Positions 34,850 through 41,936 of a DNA stretch of 64,000 bases are shown piece after piece. The position numbers and the translations under genes are program-made. The stretch covers positions 190,760 to 254,759 of the forward strand of contig NZ_WJPK01000001.1 in assembly GCF_009649685.1 (NCBI RefSeq), written 5' to 3'. The notes under the pieces were generated by a model. The model had not been told where the DNA came from, searched no databases, and saw only the letters and a program-made list of their open reading frames with translations. Position 1 is the stretch's first letter, and every line of letters begins with the position of its first letter. Origin of the DNA: Flavobacteriaceae bacterium EG-1. Lineage in GTDB: Bacteria > Bacteroidota > Bacteroidia > Flavobacteriales > Flavobacteriaceae.

Positions 34850-35992
34850 TTAGTTCGCTTGATTAAAGCCAACCAGTTCCAAATCAAATATTAAATCTGC
34901 ATTAGGTGGTATCACATTTCCTGCTCCCTGAGCTCCATAACCCAAATGCGGAGGAATAAAAACACGAAGTTTATCACCTATTGTCATACTTAATACTGCT
35001 TCTTTAAAACCAGCAATCAGTCTTGCATCAGGACTATAAACAACAGGCAAAGGGGAATAGGTGCTATTCTCATTATAGTTACCATATTTTTTCATAACTT
35101 CTGCATAACTACTGTCAAACAAAGAACCATCGGTTAAATATCCTGCGTAATCTACCAAAACATTTTGGCCTATTTTAGGCTTTTCTCCATTACCCTCGTT
35201 TAGTTTTAATACTTTTAAACCAGAAGGTAACGTTTCAGCTTTCGTTTTTTGTTCTGTAATCTCCTTAACAAAATCTGCCTTCATCTTATTTAAGGCAGCG
35301 ATTTTTGCTTCTTCATCAGCAAAATATTGTGTCATTACTGCAACAGCATCAAATTTTTTGGCTGCTTTTCCATTTCTTATAATTGAAACTGTTTTCATTG
35401 AAACTGGATCTATTGGTTTATCACCAGCAGCTGTTTTAACATTTGCAATAGAATCTACAACATCCATACCTTCAACAACCTCGCCAAAAACCGTATGACA
35501 GCTTACTCTTGGATTTTTACATTGCTTTAGAAATCCATTTTCGTAACCGTCAAGAAAAGGTGTCGCTTTGTGGGTGATAAAAAATTGACTACCGTTAGTT
35601 TCGAAACCAGAATTTGCCATAGATAAAATTCCTTTTTTATCATGATGTAACGAATCGGTTAATTCATCAGCAAACTTATAACCTGGATTGCCAGATCCGG
35701 ATCCAGTTGGGTCACCTCCTTGTATCATAAAATCTTTTATCACTCTATGAAATGTTACGCCATCATAATATTTTTTACCTTTAAATTTTTCGCTTACAAA
35801 CGGACTTGTTCCTTCGGCAAGTGTAACAAAATTTGCTACAGTAATTGGAGTAAGGTCTTGTTCTAATTTTACAATTATTTCACCTTTATTCGTTTGAATG
35901 TCGGCAAATAGCCCATCTCCTAATTCGGCATACTGGCTCTTGCAACCTGTGAGTGCAATAACAATTATTAGTGTTAAAATTACTTTATTCAT
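34850..35992 (-). CDS. Cyclophilin-FKBP fusion peptidyl-prolyl isomerase lipoprotein
   Basis: A 380-residue lipoprotein: MNKVILTLIIVIALTGC gives the lipobox. Residues about 25-200 are a cyclophilin domain (VTFHRVIKDFMIQGGDP and GSQFFITH are its core motifs), with a small Cys-containing insertion (QCKNPRVSC). After a helical linker, residues about 255-378 form an FKBP domain (GQNVLVDYAGYL, LGYGAQGAGNVIPPNADLIF). Both catalytic cores look intact. I start at MNKVIL because it begins the signal peptide. It is third in the nrnA-gldI-PPIase run and probably acts as an outer-membrane foldase. Confidence 0.88.
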   Translation of the reverse strand: MNKVILTLIIVIALTGCKSQYAELGDGLFADIQTNKGEIIVKLEQDLTPITVANFVTLAEGTSPFVSEKFKGKKYYDGVTFHRVIKDFMIQGGDPTGSGSGNPGYKFADELTDSLHHDKKGILSMANSGFETNGSQFFITHKATPFLDGYENGFLKQCKNPRVSCHTVFGEVVEGMDVVDSIANVKTAAGDKPIDPVSMKTVSIIRNGKAAKKFDAVAVMTQYFADEEAKIAALNKMKADFVKEITEQKTKAETLPSGLKVLKLNEGNGEKPKIGQNVLVDYAGYLTDGSLFDSSYAEVMKKYGNYNENSTYSPLPVVYSPDARLIAGFKEAVLSMTIGDKLRVFIPPHLGYGAQGAGNVIPPNADLIFDLELVGFNQAN

Positions 35993-36061
35993 TTTGCTTA
36001 ATTTATATATCATCTTTTCTAAGGGTAATTCGTTAAATGTAGTAGTTATTTATAATGAATA

Positions 36062-36613
36062 TTATTGAATGCTATCTCTTGGTTCTTCAATGTTGATAAT
36101 AGCTACTGTTGACTTTAATGGAGTGTTAGATCCAATTCTATCATTATCTCCGTGATAACCGTAAGCAAGTGAGGAAGGAAACAAGAATGTTGCTGTTTCA
36201 TTTTCTTTCATCAATTTTATTCCATCTCGTAACCCTTGAAACATTTCTTGCTTATCTACCTTATAGGTTATTATACCAATATCCTGCATTGAATATATGG
36301 TGTCATTATCAAAAGAAACTAAATTATAGGTCATGGTTACTATATCATCAGTTTGTGCGGTATTCGTATTTTCTTCATTTTTTTTAATAAAGGAATACCA
36401 CGAACCAGTAGTACTATGTTGATAAGTATTTACGGTATCTAAAGCAATTATTTTCTGAATTAGCTTTTCTTCAAATTCTAATAATTTTCTACTTCGCTCT
36501 GCAGATTCTTTATAAAAATTTGCAGAGGTAACCTTTACTGGTTTTCTTGGCTCGGGTCCGTTACCGCAGCTAACAAACATGAGTACAATAAGAGTTGCGA
36601 GAATAAACCTCAT
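36062..36613 (-). CDS. gldI: Gliding motility lipoprotein GldI (FKBP-type PPIase)
   Basis: A 183-residue lipoprotein (MRFILATLIVLMFVSC lipobox) with an FKBP-type PPIase domain from about residue 85 (DDIVTMTYNL, MFQGLRDGIKLMKENETA, LAYGYHGDNDRIGSNTPL). It matches GldI, needed in Flavobacterium for gliding and the linked type IX secretion. Its ATG overlaps the nrnA stop by 4 bases (ATGA), a conserved pairing in the family. The other gld genes are not in the window. Confidence 0.88.
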   Translation of the reverse strand: MRFILATLIVLMFVSCGNGPEPRKPVKVTSANFYKESAERSRKLLEFEEKLIQKIIALDTVNTYQHSTTGSWYSFIKKNEENTNTAQTDDIVTMTYNLVSFDNDTIYSMQDIGIITYKVDKQEMFQGLRDGIKLMKENETATFLFPSSLAYGYHGDNDRIGSNTPLKSTVAIINIEEPRDSIQ

Positions 36614-37623
36614 ATCAAATCGGTTTTATAATTTTCTAATAATTTGGTAAATCTTTCAGTTGTTTCAGTTATAGTTAAATCACTCTTTCCTCCAGCAGCG
36701 TTATCATGACCACCACCTTCAAAATGGTTTCGAGCAAACTGATTTACGGAAAAGTCACCTACAGATCGAAATGAAATTTTAATTATTCCTTCTTCACTGT
36801 TTTCAATAAAAATCACAGCAAATTTAATTCCTTTTAGGGTTAATCCATAGTTTACAAAACCTTCAGTATCGCCTTTTTTATAATTACAAGAATTGAGTTC
36901 TTCCTGGGTTAGGGTAATATAGGCAGTATTGTAATCTTCAAGTATTACCATGTTATTAAGTGCAATACCTAATAATTTTAATCTACTTGAATTATTGGTA
37001 TCATAAATCTGATGGTGAATTTCAGTATTTTGTGCACCTTTGTCAATTAAATCAGCTATAACGCGATGTGTTCTACTAGTTGTTGATTTAAATTTGAAAG
37101 AGCCAGTATCAGTCATAATACCTGTGTAAATACATGTTGCTATTTCTGGGGTTATTTTATCGGTATCATTTAAGTACTCCATAAAATTATACACCATTTC
37201 ACAGGTAGAACTCATGCTAACATCCGAATAGGTTATTTTAGCATAGTCTGCAGGCGCTTGATGATGATCAATCATAATAAATTCCGCGACTACATTGTTT
37301 AAATAATCTTGCATTTGACCAATTCTACTTAGGTGATTAAAATCTAAAGTAAATATTAGAGTAGCTTCTGAAATCTTATTTTTTGACTGTGAATTTTCCT
37401 TTTCAAAATTAAGAATAGACTCGTTACCCGGTATCCATTTTAAAAAATCGGGAAAGTCATTCGGTGAAACAACTGTAGCATCTTGCCCTATGTTTTTTAA
37501 ATAATGCCAAAGCGCCACGGTAGAACCAATAGCATCGCCATCTGGGTTTTTATGCGGAACAATGACAATTTTTTGGGGAGTAGATAGCAGTTTTTTTACT
37601 GTTTTTATATCCTCTAAATTCAT
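36610..37623 (-). CDS. DHH-family phosphoesterase (NrnA-type oligoribonuclease/pAp phosphatase)
   Basis: A 337-residue DHH-DHHA1 protein that degrades short RNAs and 3'-phosphoadenosine 5'-phosphate. Motifs are VPHKNPDGDAIGS near residue 21, LDFNHLSR near 90, the DHH in MIDHHQAPADYA near 115 and the DHHA1 GGGHDNAAGG near 310. I start at ATG 37623 (MNLEDIKTV); the 26 upstream codons are in the promoter region. A TATCTTTG element (37629-37636) lies 5 bases upstream of this ATG. Leads the nrnA-gldI-PPIase operon, divergent from ndk. Confidence 0.88.
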   Translation of the reverse strand: MNLEDIKTVKKLLSTPQKIVIVPHKNPDGDAIGSTVALWHYLKNIGQDATVVSPNDFPDFLKWIPGNESILNFEKENSQSKNKISEATLIFTLDFNHLSRIGQMQDYLNNVVAEFIMIDHHQAPADYAKITYSDVSMSSTCEMVYNFMEYLNDTDKITPEIATCIYTGIMTDTGSFKFKSTTSRTHRVIADLIDKGAQNTEIHHQIYDTNNSSRLKLLGIALNNMVILEDYNTAYITLTQEELNSCNYKKGDTEGFVNYGLTLKGIKFAVIFIENSEEGIIKISFRSVGDFSVNQFARNHFEGGGHDNAAGGKSDLTITETTERFTKLLENYKTDLI

Positions 37624-37628
37624 GGGTG

Positions 37629-37636
37629 CAAAGATA
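37629..37636 (-). promoter_or_regulatory. Candidate -7 element abutting the nrnA start
   Basis: The minus strand reads TATCTTTG (TAnnTTTG), five bases before the nrnA ATG, so the mRNA would begin at or very near the start codon. No convincing -33 TTG. Confidence 0.4.
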
Positions 37637-37759
37637 CAACTATAAACATATTTAGAAATAATTGAAAATAAAAATAGTGAGCTCATAGACAGGAAGACCA
37701 AATTGTTTTTGTTGTTTGACTAAAAAAAATGCTATTTGCAGATGCATACATCGAAATGG

Positions 37760-37789
37760 TTGTGGGTTCTATTGAAAACCGTATTTTTG
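37760..37789 (+). promoter_or_regulatory. Promoter of ndk (TTG-N19-TATTTTTG)
   Basis: TTG (37760-37762), a 19-base spacer and TATTTTTG (37782-37789) match the Bacteroidota vegetative promoter. The predicted start is near 37795, leaving a leader of about 10 bases before the ATG at 37805. Confidence 0.6.
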
Positions 37790-37804
37790 CCGAAAATTTA
37801 TAGT

Positions 37805-38224
37805 ATGACTACCAATAGAACGTTTACAATGATTAAGCCTGATGCCGTAGAAAATGGGCATATAGGTGCTATTTTAGAAAAGATTTCTTCGGCTGGATTT
37901 AAAATTGTGGCCATGAAATATACTCAATTAAGTTTGCGTGATGCTCAAGAGTTTTATGCAATACATAAAGAACGTCCGTTTTTTGGAGAGTTGGTTGAAT
38001 TTATGACAAGAGGTCCAATAGTAGCTGCTATTTTGGAGAAAGACAATGCCGTTGAAGATTTTCGTGCTCTTATTGGTGCTACTAACCCTTCTGAAGCCGC
38101 TGAAGGTACAATTAGAAAATTGTTTGCTACCGATATTGCTGAAAATGCAGTGCATGGTTCTGATAGTGATGAGAATGCTGGTATTGAAGGAGCGTTTCAC
38201 TTTTCAGGAAGAGAAATTTACTAA
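37805..38224 (+). CDS. ndk: Nucleoside-diphosphate kinase
   Basis: A 139-residue enzyme that transfers the gamma phosphate among nucleotides through a phospho-His. The N-terminus [25 protein letters not shown] near 60 and the active-site His in [12 protein letters not shown] (about residue 116) are all present. I start at MTTNRTF; an upstream reading adds 23 residues that overlap the promoter. Monocistronic, with a hairpin after the stop. Confidence 0.95.
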   Translation: MTTNRTFTMIKPDAVENGHIGAILEKISSAGFKIVAMKYTQLSLRDAQEFYAIHKERPFFGELVEFMTRGPIVAAILEKDNAVEDFRALIGATNPSEAAEGTIRKLFATDIAENAVHGSDSDENAGIEGAFHFSGREIY

Positions 38225-38245
38225 GAACACTAGTGTATATAAATT

Positions 38246-38281
38246 AATAATCCGTTCAATTATTAAATTGAACGGATTATT
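38246..38281. terminator. Bidirectional terminator between ndk and DUF721 gene
   Basis: AATAATCCGTTCAAT / ATTGAACGGATTATT is a perfect 15-bp inverted repeat with a 6-base loop, located between two convergent genes. Confidence 0.82.
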
Positions 38282-38304
38282 AAATAAAGATAATGTTGAT
38301 AAAC

Positions 38305-38601
38305 TTATCTCAGCACAAGTTTTCTAACCAAATCTTTGCCTAATTCTTCATTGAGCATTGTAACTATCTTAGATTTCCCCATACTAAGTTCATCGCGCAA
38401 CACCGACGAGGAAAGAGAAACATAAAGTATGTGGTCTTTATATTCTACCGAAGTGGTATAATTATTTACCCCATTACCCATTAGTTTTACCCAAGCATCT
38501 CTGGCTTCAACCTTTTCCATACCTTTTTCGAGCTTATTCTTCTTTATAAACTCATTTAAGGCCTGGCCCATATTTAAATGTTCACTTCTACGTTCAGCCA
38601 T
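38305..38601 (-). CDS. DUF721 (DciA-like) protein
   Basis: A 98-residue protein with the DUF721 pattern: N-terminal helix (HLNMGQALNEFIKKN), AWVKLMG near 48 and the C-terminal KH-like part (DHILYVSLSSSVLRDELSMGK). DUF721 includes DciA, the ancestral DnaB helicase loader, so a replication role next to recF is reasonable, though the short Bacteroidota form is not experimentally established to my knowledge. Its ATG overlaps the upstream lipoprotein stop by one base. Confidence 0.82.
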   Translation of the reverse strand: MAERRSEHLNMGQALNEFIKKNKLEKGMEKVEARDAWVKLMGNGVNNYTTSVEYKDHILYVSLSSSVLRDELSMGKSKIVTMLNEELGKDLVRKLVLR

Positions 38602-39032
38602 TATTTCTGAATGTTAATAGGTTCAAATCGCTTGTAATAATAAGTAATTCCGTCTAGGTTACGAACAGTGTATTCGTTTTCTGTGAGGGTCACCAAAACC
38701 TCTGTACGTTGGTTTACTATTCCAGAATTAGAATTGTTGGTAAAATTAACCAAAAACTGCCCGTTATTATCTGTTATTTCAATTATATCGGTATCATTAG
38801 AGGCGGTAAAAGTGCCATCTAACTTAGGTTGCGCTTTTTTGCGAAACCCTTTTTTATTTTCAATTTTTATAAAATCAACACTGGTGTTTACTCCGTATTG
38901 CTTTGAACTTCCATCTGCAAAAACAACTTGATCAATTTCCCAATACCCATTTAAAAATGTTAAGTTCTTTTCGGGAATTTCATTTTTGCATGCGAAGACA
39001 ATAAATAGAACTAGTATTAGTTTTTTTTTCAT
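38601..39032 (-). CDS. Small lipoprotein, lipocalin-like
   Basis: A 143-residue predicted lipoprotein: MKKKLILVLFIVFAC then KNEIPEK. The mature part (FLNGYWEIDQVVFADG, DGTFTASNDTDIIEI, ENEYTVRNLDGITYYYK) suggests a lipocalin-type beta barrel. I start at MKKKLI, two bases past the recF stop; the longer reading overlaps recF without a signal peptide. It is the middle gene of recF-lipoprotein-DUF721. Function unknown. Confidence 0.72.
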   Translation of the reverse strand: MKKKLILVLFIVFACKNEIPEKNLTFLNGYWEIDQVVFADGSSKQYGVNTSVDFIKIENKKGFRKKAQPKLDGTFTASNDTDIIEITDNNGQFLVNFTNNSNSGIVNQRTEVLVTLTENEYTVRNLDGITYYYKRFEPINIQK

Positions 39033-39033
39033 C

Positions 39034-40113
39034 TTACAATTTAAATATTTTATAAGATTGATGTATGTTTTTAACAATGTTTTCTGTTCGATCAGCATGT
39101 GTGTCACTAAGGAAAATTTGGCCAAAATTTTCATTATCTACCAAAGCAATTATTTGTGAAACTCTATGCTCATCTAATTTGTCGAAAATATCATCTAATA
39201 GTAGAATAGGCGTAGCTTTGGCCTGTTCTTTTATGAAATAAAACTGAGCAAACTTTAATGCTATTAAGAATGATTTTTGTTGCCCTTGACTACCAAATTT
39301 TTTGATAGGATGACCGGCGATTTCAAAACTCAAATCGTCCTTATGAATACCAACCGAGGTATATTGTAATGCACGATCTTTTTCTAAATTTTTTTCTAAA
39401 AGTCCTAAAATTGTATCTTTTGAAATTTTGCTTTCATAATTTAAGGAAACTACTTCATTTCCTCCTGATATTTCTTCATACTGTTCTTTGAAAATTGGAA
39501 TAAAGGTGGTCATAAAAGCCTGACGCTTTTCAAAAATTTCTTGTCCAAAATCATTTAACTGTTTATTATAAACCCCTAAAGCATCTGCATCAAAAGTTCT
39601 GTTTGCAGCAAAGTATTTTAAAAGTGCATTCCGTTGAGCTAAAACTTTATTGTATTTTAACAATATTTCTAAATAATATTTATCGGATTGCGAAATAACA
39701 CCATCAATAAATTTTCTTCTTGTGTCACTTCCTTCAATAATAAGATCACGATCAGCAGGTGAGATAATAACTAAAGGTAAAAGACCTATATGGTCTGACA
39801 GACGCTCATATAATTTTCCATTTCGCTTTATTACCTTTTTCGCTCCTTTTTTTAAGCTACAAACAATTTTCTCAATACGCTCATATTTCGAGAATTCGCC
39901 ATCTATAACAAAGAATTCTTCGCCATGCTTTATGTTTTGACTACTTACGGGGTTAAAATAACTTTTACCAAAAGCAAGATGGTAAACAGCATCTAATATG
40001 TTGGTTTTGCCAATGCCATTTGCACCTACAAAGCAGTTTATTTTCGCATCGAACTCAAATTCAGAAGAATCGAAATTCTTGTAATTTAATAGCGAAAGTT
40101 TGTTAAGGTGCAT
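39034..40113 (-). CDS. recF: DNA replication/repair protein RecF
   Basis: A 359-residue SMC-like ATPase that loads RecA at gaps with RecO and RecR. Walker A is [14 protein letters not shown] near residue 31; the signature is [16 protein letters not shown] near 268; Walker B is [13 protein letters not shown] near 300. Complete length. It leads an operon with the lipoprotein and DUF721 gene and is divergent from the TPR gene. Confidence 0.93.
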   Translation of the reverse strand: MHLNKLSLLNYKNFDSSEFEFDAKINCFVGANGIGKTNILDAVYHLAFGKSYFNPVSSQNIKHGEEFFVIDGEFSKYERIEKIVCSLKKGAKKVIKRNGKLYERLSDHIGLLPLVIISPADRDLIIEGSDTRRKFIDGVISQSDKYYLEILLKYNKVLAQRNALLKYFAANRTFDADALGVYNKQLNDFGQEIFEKRQAFMTTFIPIFKEQYEEISGGNEVVSLNYESKISKDTILGLLEKNLEKDRALQYTSVGIHKDDLSFEIAGHPIKKFGSQGQQKSFLIALKFAQFYFIKEQAKATPILLLDDIFDKLDEHRVSQIIALVDNENFGQIFLSDTHADRTENIVKNIHQSYKIFKL

Positions 40114-40141
40114 ATTGTAATATATTTTTCGAAGATAAGGA

Positions 40142-40210
40142 CGCGCAAATTATCGAAAAATAACGGATAAATTAAACTCTGGTTTTCGATAAAAACTTTA
40201 TTTTTGCGCG
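40142..40210. promoter_or_regulatory. recF/TPR intergenic region with inverted repeat and -7 element
   Basis: CGCGCAAA (40142-40149) and TTTGCGCG (40203-40210) form a perfect 8-bp inverted repeat 53 bases apart between divergent genes. The right arm overlaps TATTTTTG (40199-40206), a TAnnTTTG -7 element for the TPR gene starting at 40227. This could be a shared operator; no protein is known to bind it. Confidence 0.4.
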
Positions 40211-40226
40211 ATAATTAATAATTGGA

Positions 40227-40994
40227 ATGGCAACATACAAGAAAAGAGGGAACAAACCTAAAAGCAAAGTTGAAGAGCAACAGTTTGATACACAAGACAG
40301 TACAACTGCAGAGGTTTTTAGTACGTTAGATGAAAGTGCATCTAAAACTGAGGCGTGGGTTGCCAAAAATCAGAATTACATTTTAGGTATAATTGGTGTA
40401 ATAGCCGTTGGGGTATTAGGTTATTTAGGATTTCAATATTTAGTACAAGAGCCTAAAGAAGCTAATGCTGCAAATGAAATGTATTATCCACAACAGTATT
40501 TTGATGAAGCTTTAAACAACACTACTGCAAAAGACTCACTTTTTAATTTAGCCTTGAATGGTGCTGAAGGTAAATATGGATTTTTAGATATAATTGATGA
40601 ATATCCAGGTACAAAATCAGCAAATCTTGCAAATTATTCAGCAGGGATGGCGTATTTAAATATGCAGAAATATCAAGAAGCAATTAGTCATTTAGAAGAT
40701 TTTTCATCTGAAGATGCTATTCTAGGAGCCCTAGCAAAGGGTGGATTAGGTGATGCTTTTATGCAGTTAAATCAGCCTGCTGATGCTTTGGGGTATTACG
40801 AAAGTGCAGTTAAACATAGTTTGAATGATTATACAACTCCAAAATTTTTGTACAAAGCTGGTGTTGCGTCATTAGAATTGGGACAAAAAGATAAGGCATT
40901 ACAGTATTTCGAAAGGGTTAAGAATGAATTTTCTGAATCTGATGAAGCAAATACTATTGATGCCTTTATTGGTATGGCTAAAAGTGGAAAATAA
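40227..40994 (+). CDS. Membrane-anchored tetratricopeptide-repeat protein (YfgM-like)
   Basis: A 255-residue protein. Residues 1-45 are polar and Lys/Glu rich, a single TM helix spans about 51-72 (YILGIIGVIAVGVLGYLGFQ), and TPR-like helices follow (ANYSAGMAYLNMQKYQEAI, LAKGGLGDAFMQLNQPADAL, KALQYFERVKNEF). The topology resembles YfgM/ancillary SecYEG or periplasmic chaperone factors. It lies 5 bases upstream of ribH, which is a conserved flavobacterial pairing. The specific role is unknown. Confidence 0.82.
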   Translation: MATYKKRGNKPKSKVEEQQFDTQDSTTAEVFSTLDESASKTEAWVAKNQNYILGIIGVIAVGVLGYLGFQYLVQEPKEANAANEMYYPQQYFDEALNNTTAKDSLFNLALNGAEGKYGFLDIIDEYPGTKSANLANYSAGMAYLNMQKYQEAISHLEDFSSEDAILGALAKGGLGDAFMQLNQPADALGYYESAVKHSLNDYTTPKFLYKAGVASLELGQKDKALQYFERVKNEFSESDEANTIDAFIGMAKSGK

Positions 40995-40999
40995 ATCCA

Positions 41000-41482
41000 A
41001 TGGCTACAGCAAATAAAAATTTATCATTTTACGATAAAAATAAAATTCCGAATGCGAAGTCTCTTCGATTCGGAATTGTTGTTTCTGAGTGGAACGATGA
41101 AATTACAGAAGGACTTTACAATGGTGCGGAGCGTGCACTTTTAGATTGTGGAGCAATTTCAGAAAATATTATTCGATGGAATGTTCCTGGTAGTTTTGAA
41201 CTTACATTCGGTTGTAAAAAAATGATAACTACAACCAATGTTGATGCAGTTATTGCTATAGGAAGTGTAATACAAGGTGAAACTAAACATTTCGATTTTG
41301 TCTGTAGTGGTGTTACACAGGGGATTAAAGATTTAAATGTGAAGTTTGATACCCCAGTAATTTTCTGTGTTCTTACAGACAATACTATGCAACAAGCTAT
41401 AGATCGCAGTGGTGGAAAACATGGTAACAAAGGGGCTGAGGCTGCAATTGCCGCTATAAAAATGGTCACATTAGGAAAATAA
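41000..41482 (+). CDS. ribH: 6,7-dimethyl-8-ribityllumazine synthase
   Basis: A 160-residue enzyme of riboflavin synthesis that condenses the pyrimidinedione with 3,4-dihydroxybutanone phosphate. Features: VVSEWNDEITEGL near residue 27, the PGSFELTF substrate loop near 63, GSVIQGETKHFDFV near 87 with the catalytic His, and KGAEAAIAAIKM at the end. Complete. Cotranscribed with the TPR gene. No FMN riboswitch is visible upstream. Confidence 0.94.
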   Translation: MATANKNLSFYDKNKIPNAKSLRFGIVVSEWNDEITEGLYNGAERALLDCGAISENIIRWNVPGSFELTFGCKKMITTTNVDAVIAIGSVIQGETKHFDFVCSGVTQGIKDLNVKFDTPVIFCVLTDNTMQQAIDRSGGKHGNKGAEAAIAAIKMVTLGK

Positions 41483-41623
41483 ATTCAATAAGTTATTCTT
41501 TTGATTTTAGTTTTTTAGCTTAAAAAGCTTTTGAAAAATTGAATTTTGTCCAAATAATCTCGAACAAAACGTTGCTTTAACAAAATTTAGCTATTGAAAT
41601 ACGGCATGTTTTTTGATTTTAAT

Positions 41624-41631
41624 TAACTTTG
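41624..41631 (+). promoter_or_regulatory. Candidate -7 element abutting the small TM gene
   Basis: TAACTTTG fits TAnnTTTG and is separated by 5 bases from the ATG at 41637, giving a possible leaderless mRNA for the small-TM/mutL pair. A TTG at 41594-41596 is 27 bases upstream, outside the usual spacing. Confidence 0.35.
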
Positions 41632-41636
41632 AAGAT

Positions 41637-41936
41637 ATGAGTTTTCTAAGAAAATTTACAAAGTTAGGAAAGAACAAAACGTTCGATTATTCACCGCGTT
41701 ATTACGACGATAAAGGTGAGGGTAGTCCGTATAAGTTAGAACATCGTTTTGATAAATATAGGACTACAGCTCATGTTACAAGAGGTTTAAAAGGAAAGTT
41801 TGGTAATGCTATAGAAGATATGCGTAAAGAAGGTGATAAAAACCTTAGATTGCGAATGATAGTAATTATCTCAATTTTAATCTTCGCATTTTTATATATC
41901 ATTGATTTTGATATTTCAATATTCTTTCCGCAATAA
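41637..41936 (+). CDS. Small single-TM protein of unknown function
   Basis: A 99-residue protein, basic and polar for 75 residues (FTKLGKNKTFDYSPRYYDD, HRFDKYRTTAHV), then one TM helix (MIVIISILIFAFLYIIDF) near the C-terminus, suggesting a tail-anchored cytoplasmic protein. It is sometimes labelled riboflavin synthase subunit beta in this phylum, apparently from its nearness to ribH; I see no lumazine synthase or RibE features. A TAACTTTG element (41624-41631) lies 5 bases before its ATG. Its stop overlaps the mutL start by one base (TAATG). Confidence 0.72.
   Translation: MSFLRKFTKLGKNKTFDYSPRYYDDKGEGSPYKLEHRFDKYRTTAHVTRGLKGKFGNAIEDMRKEGDKNLRLRMIVIISILIFAFLYIIDFDISIFFPQ

Noticed and set aside
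41483-41636. Hairpin AGCTTaaAAGCT after ribH as a terminator
   Set aside because: The stem is only 5 bp, AT-rich, with a 2-base loop; too weak to call.
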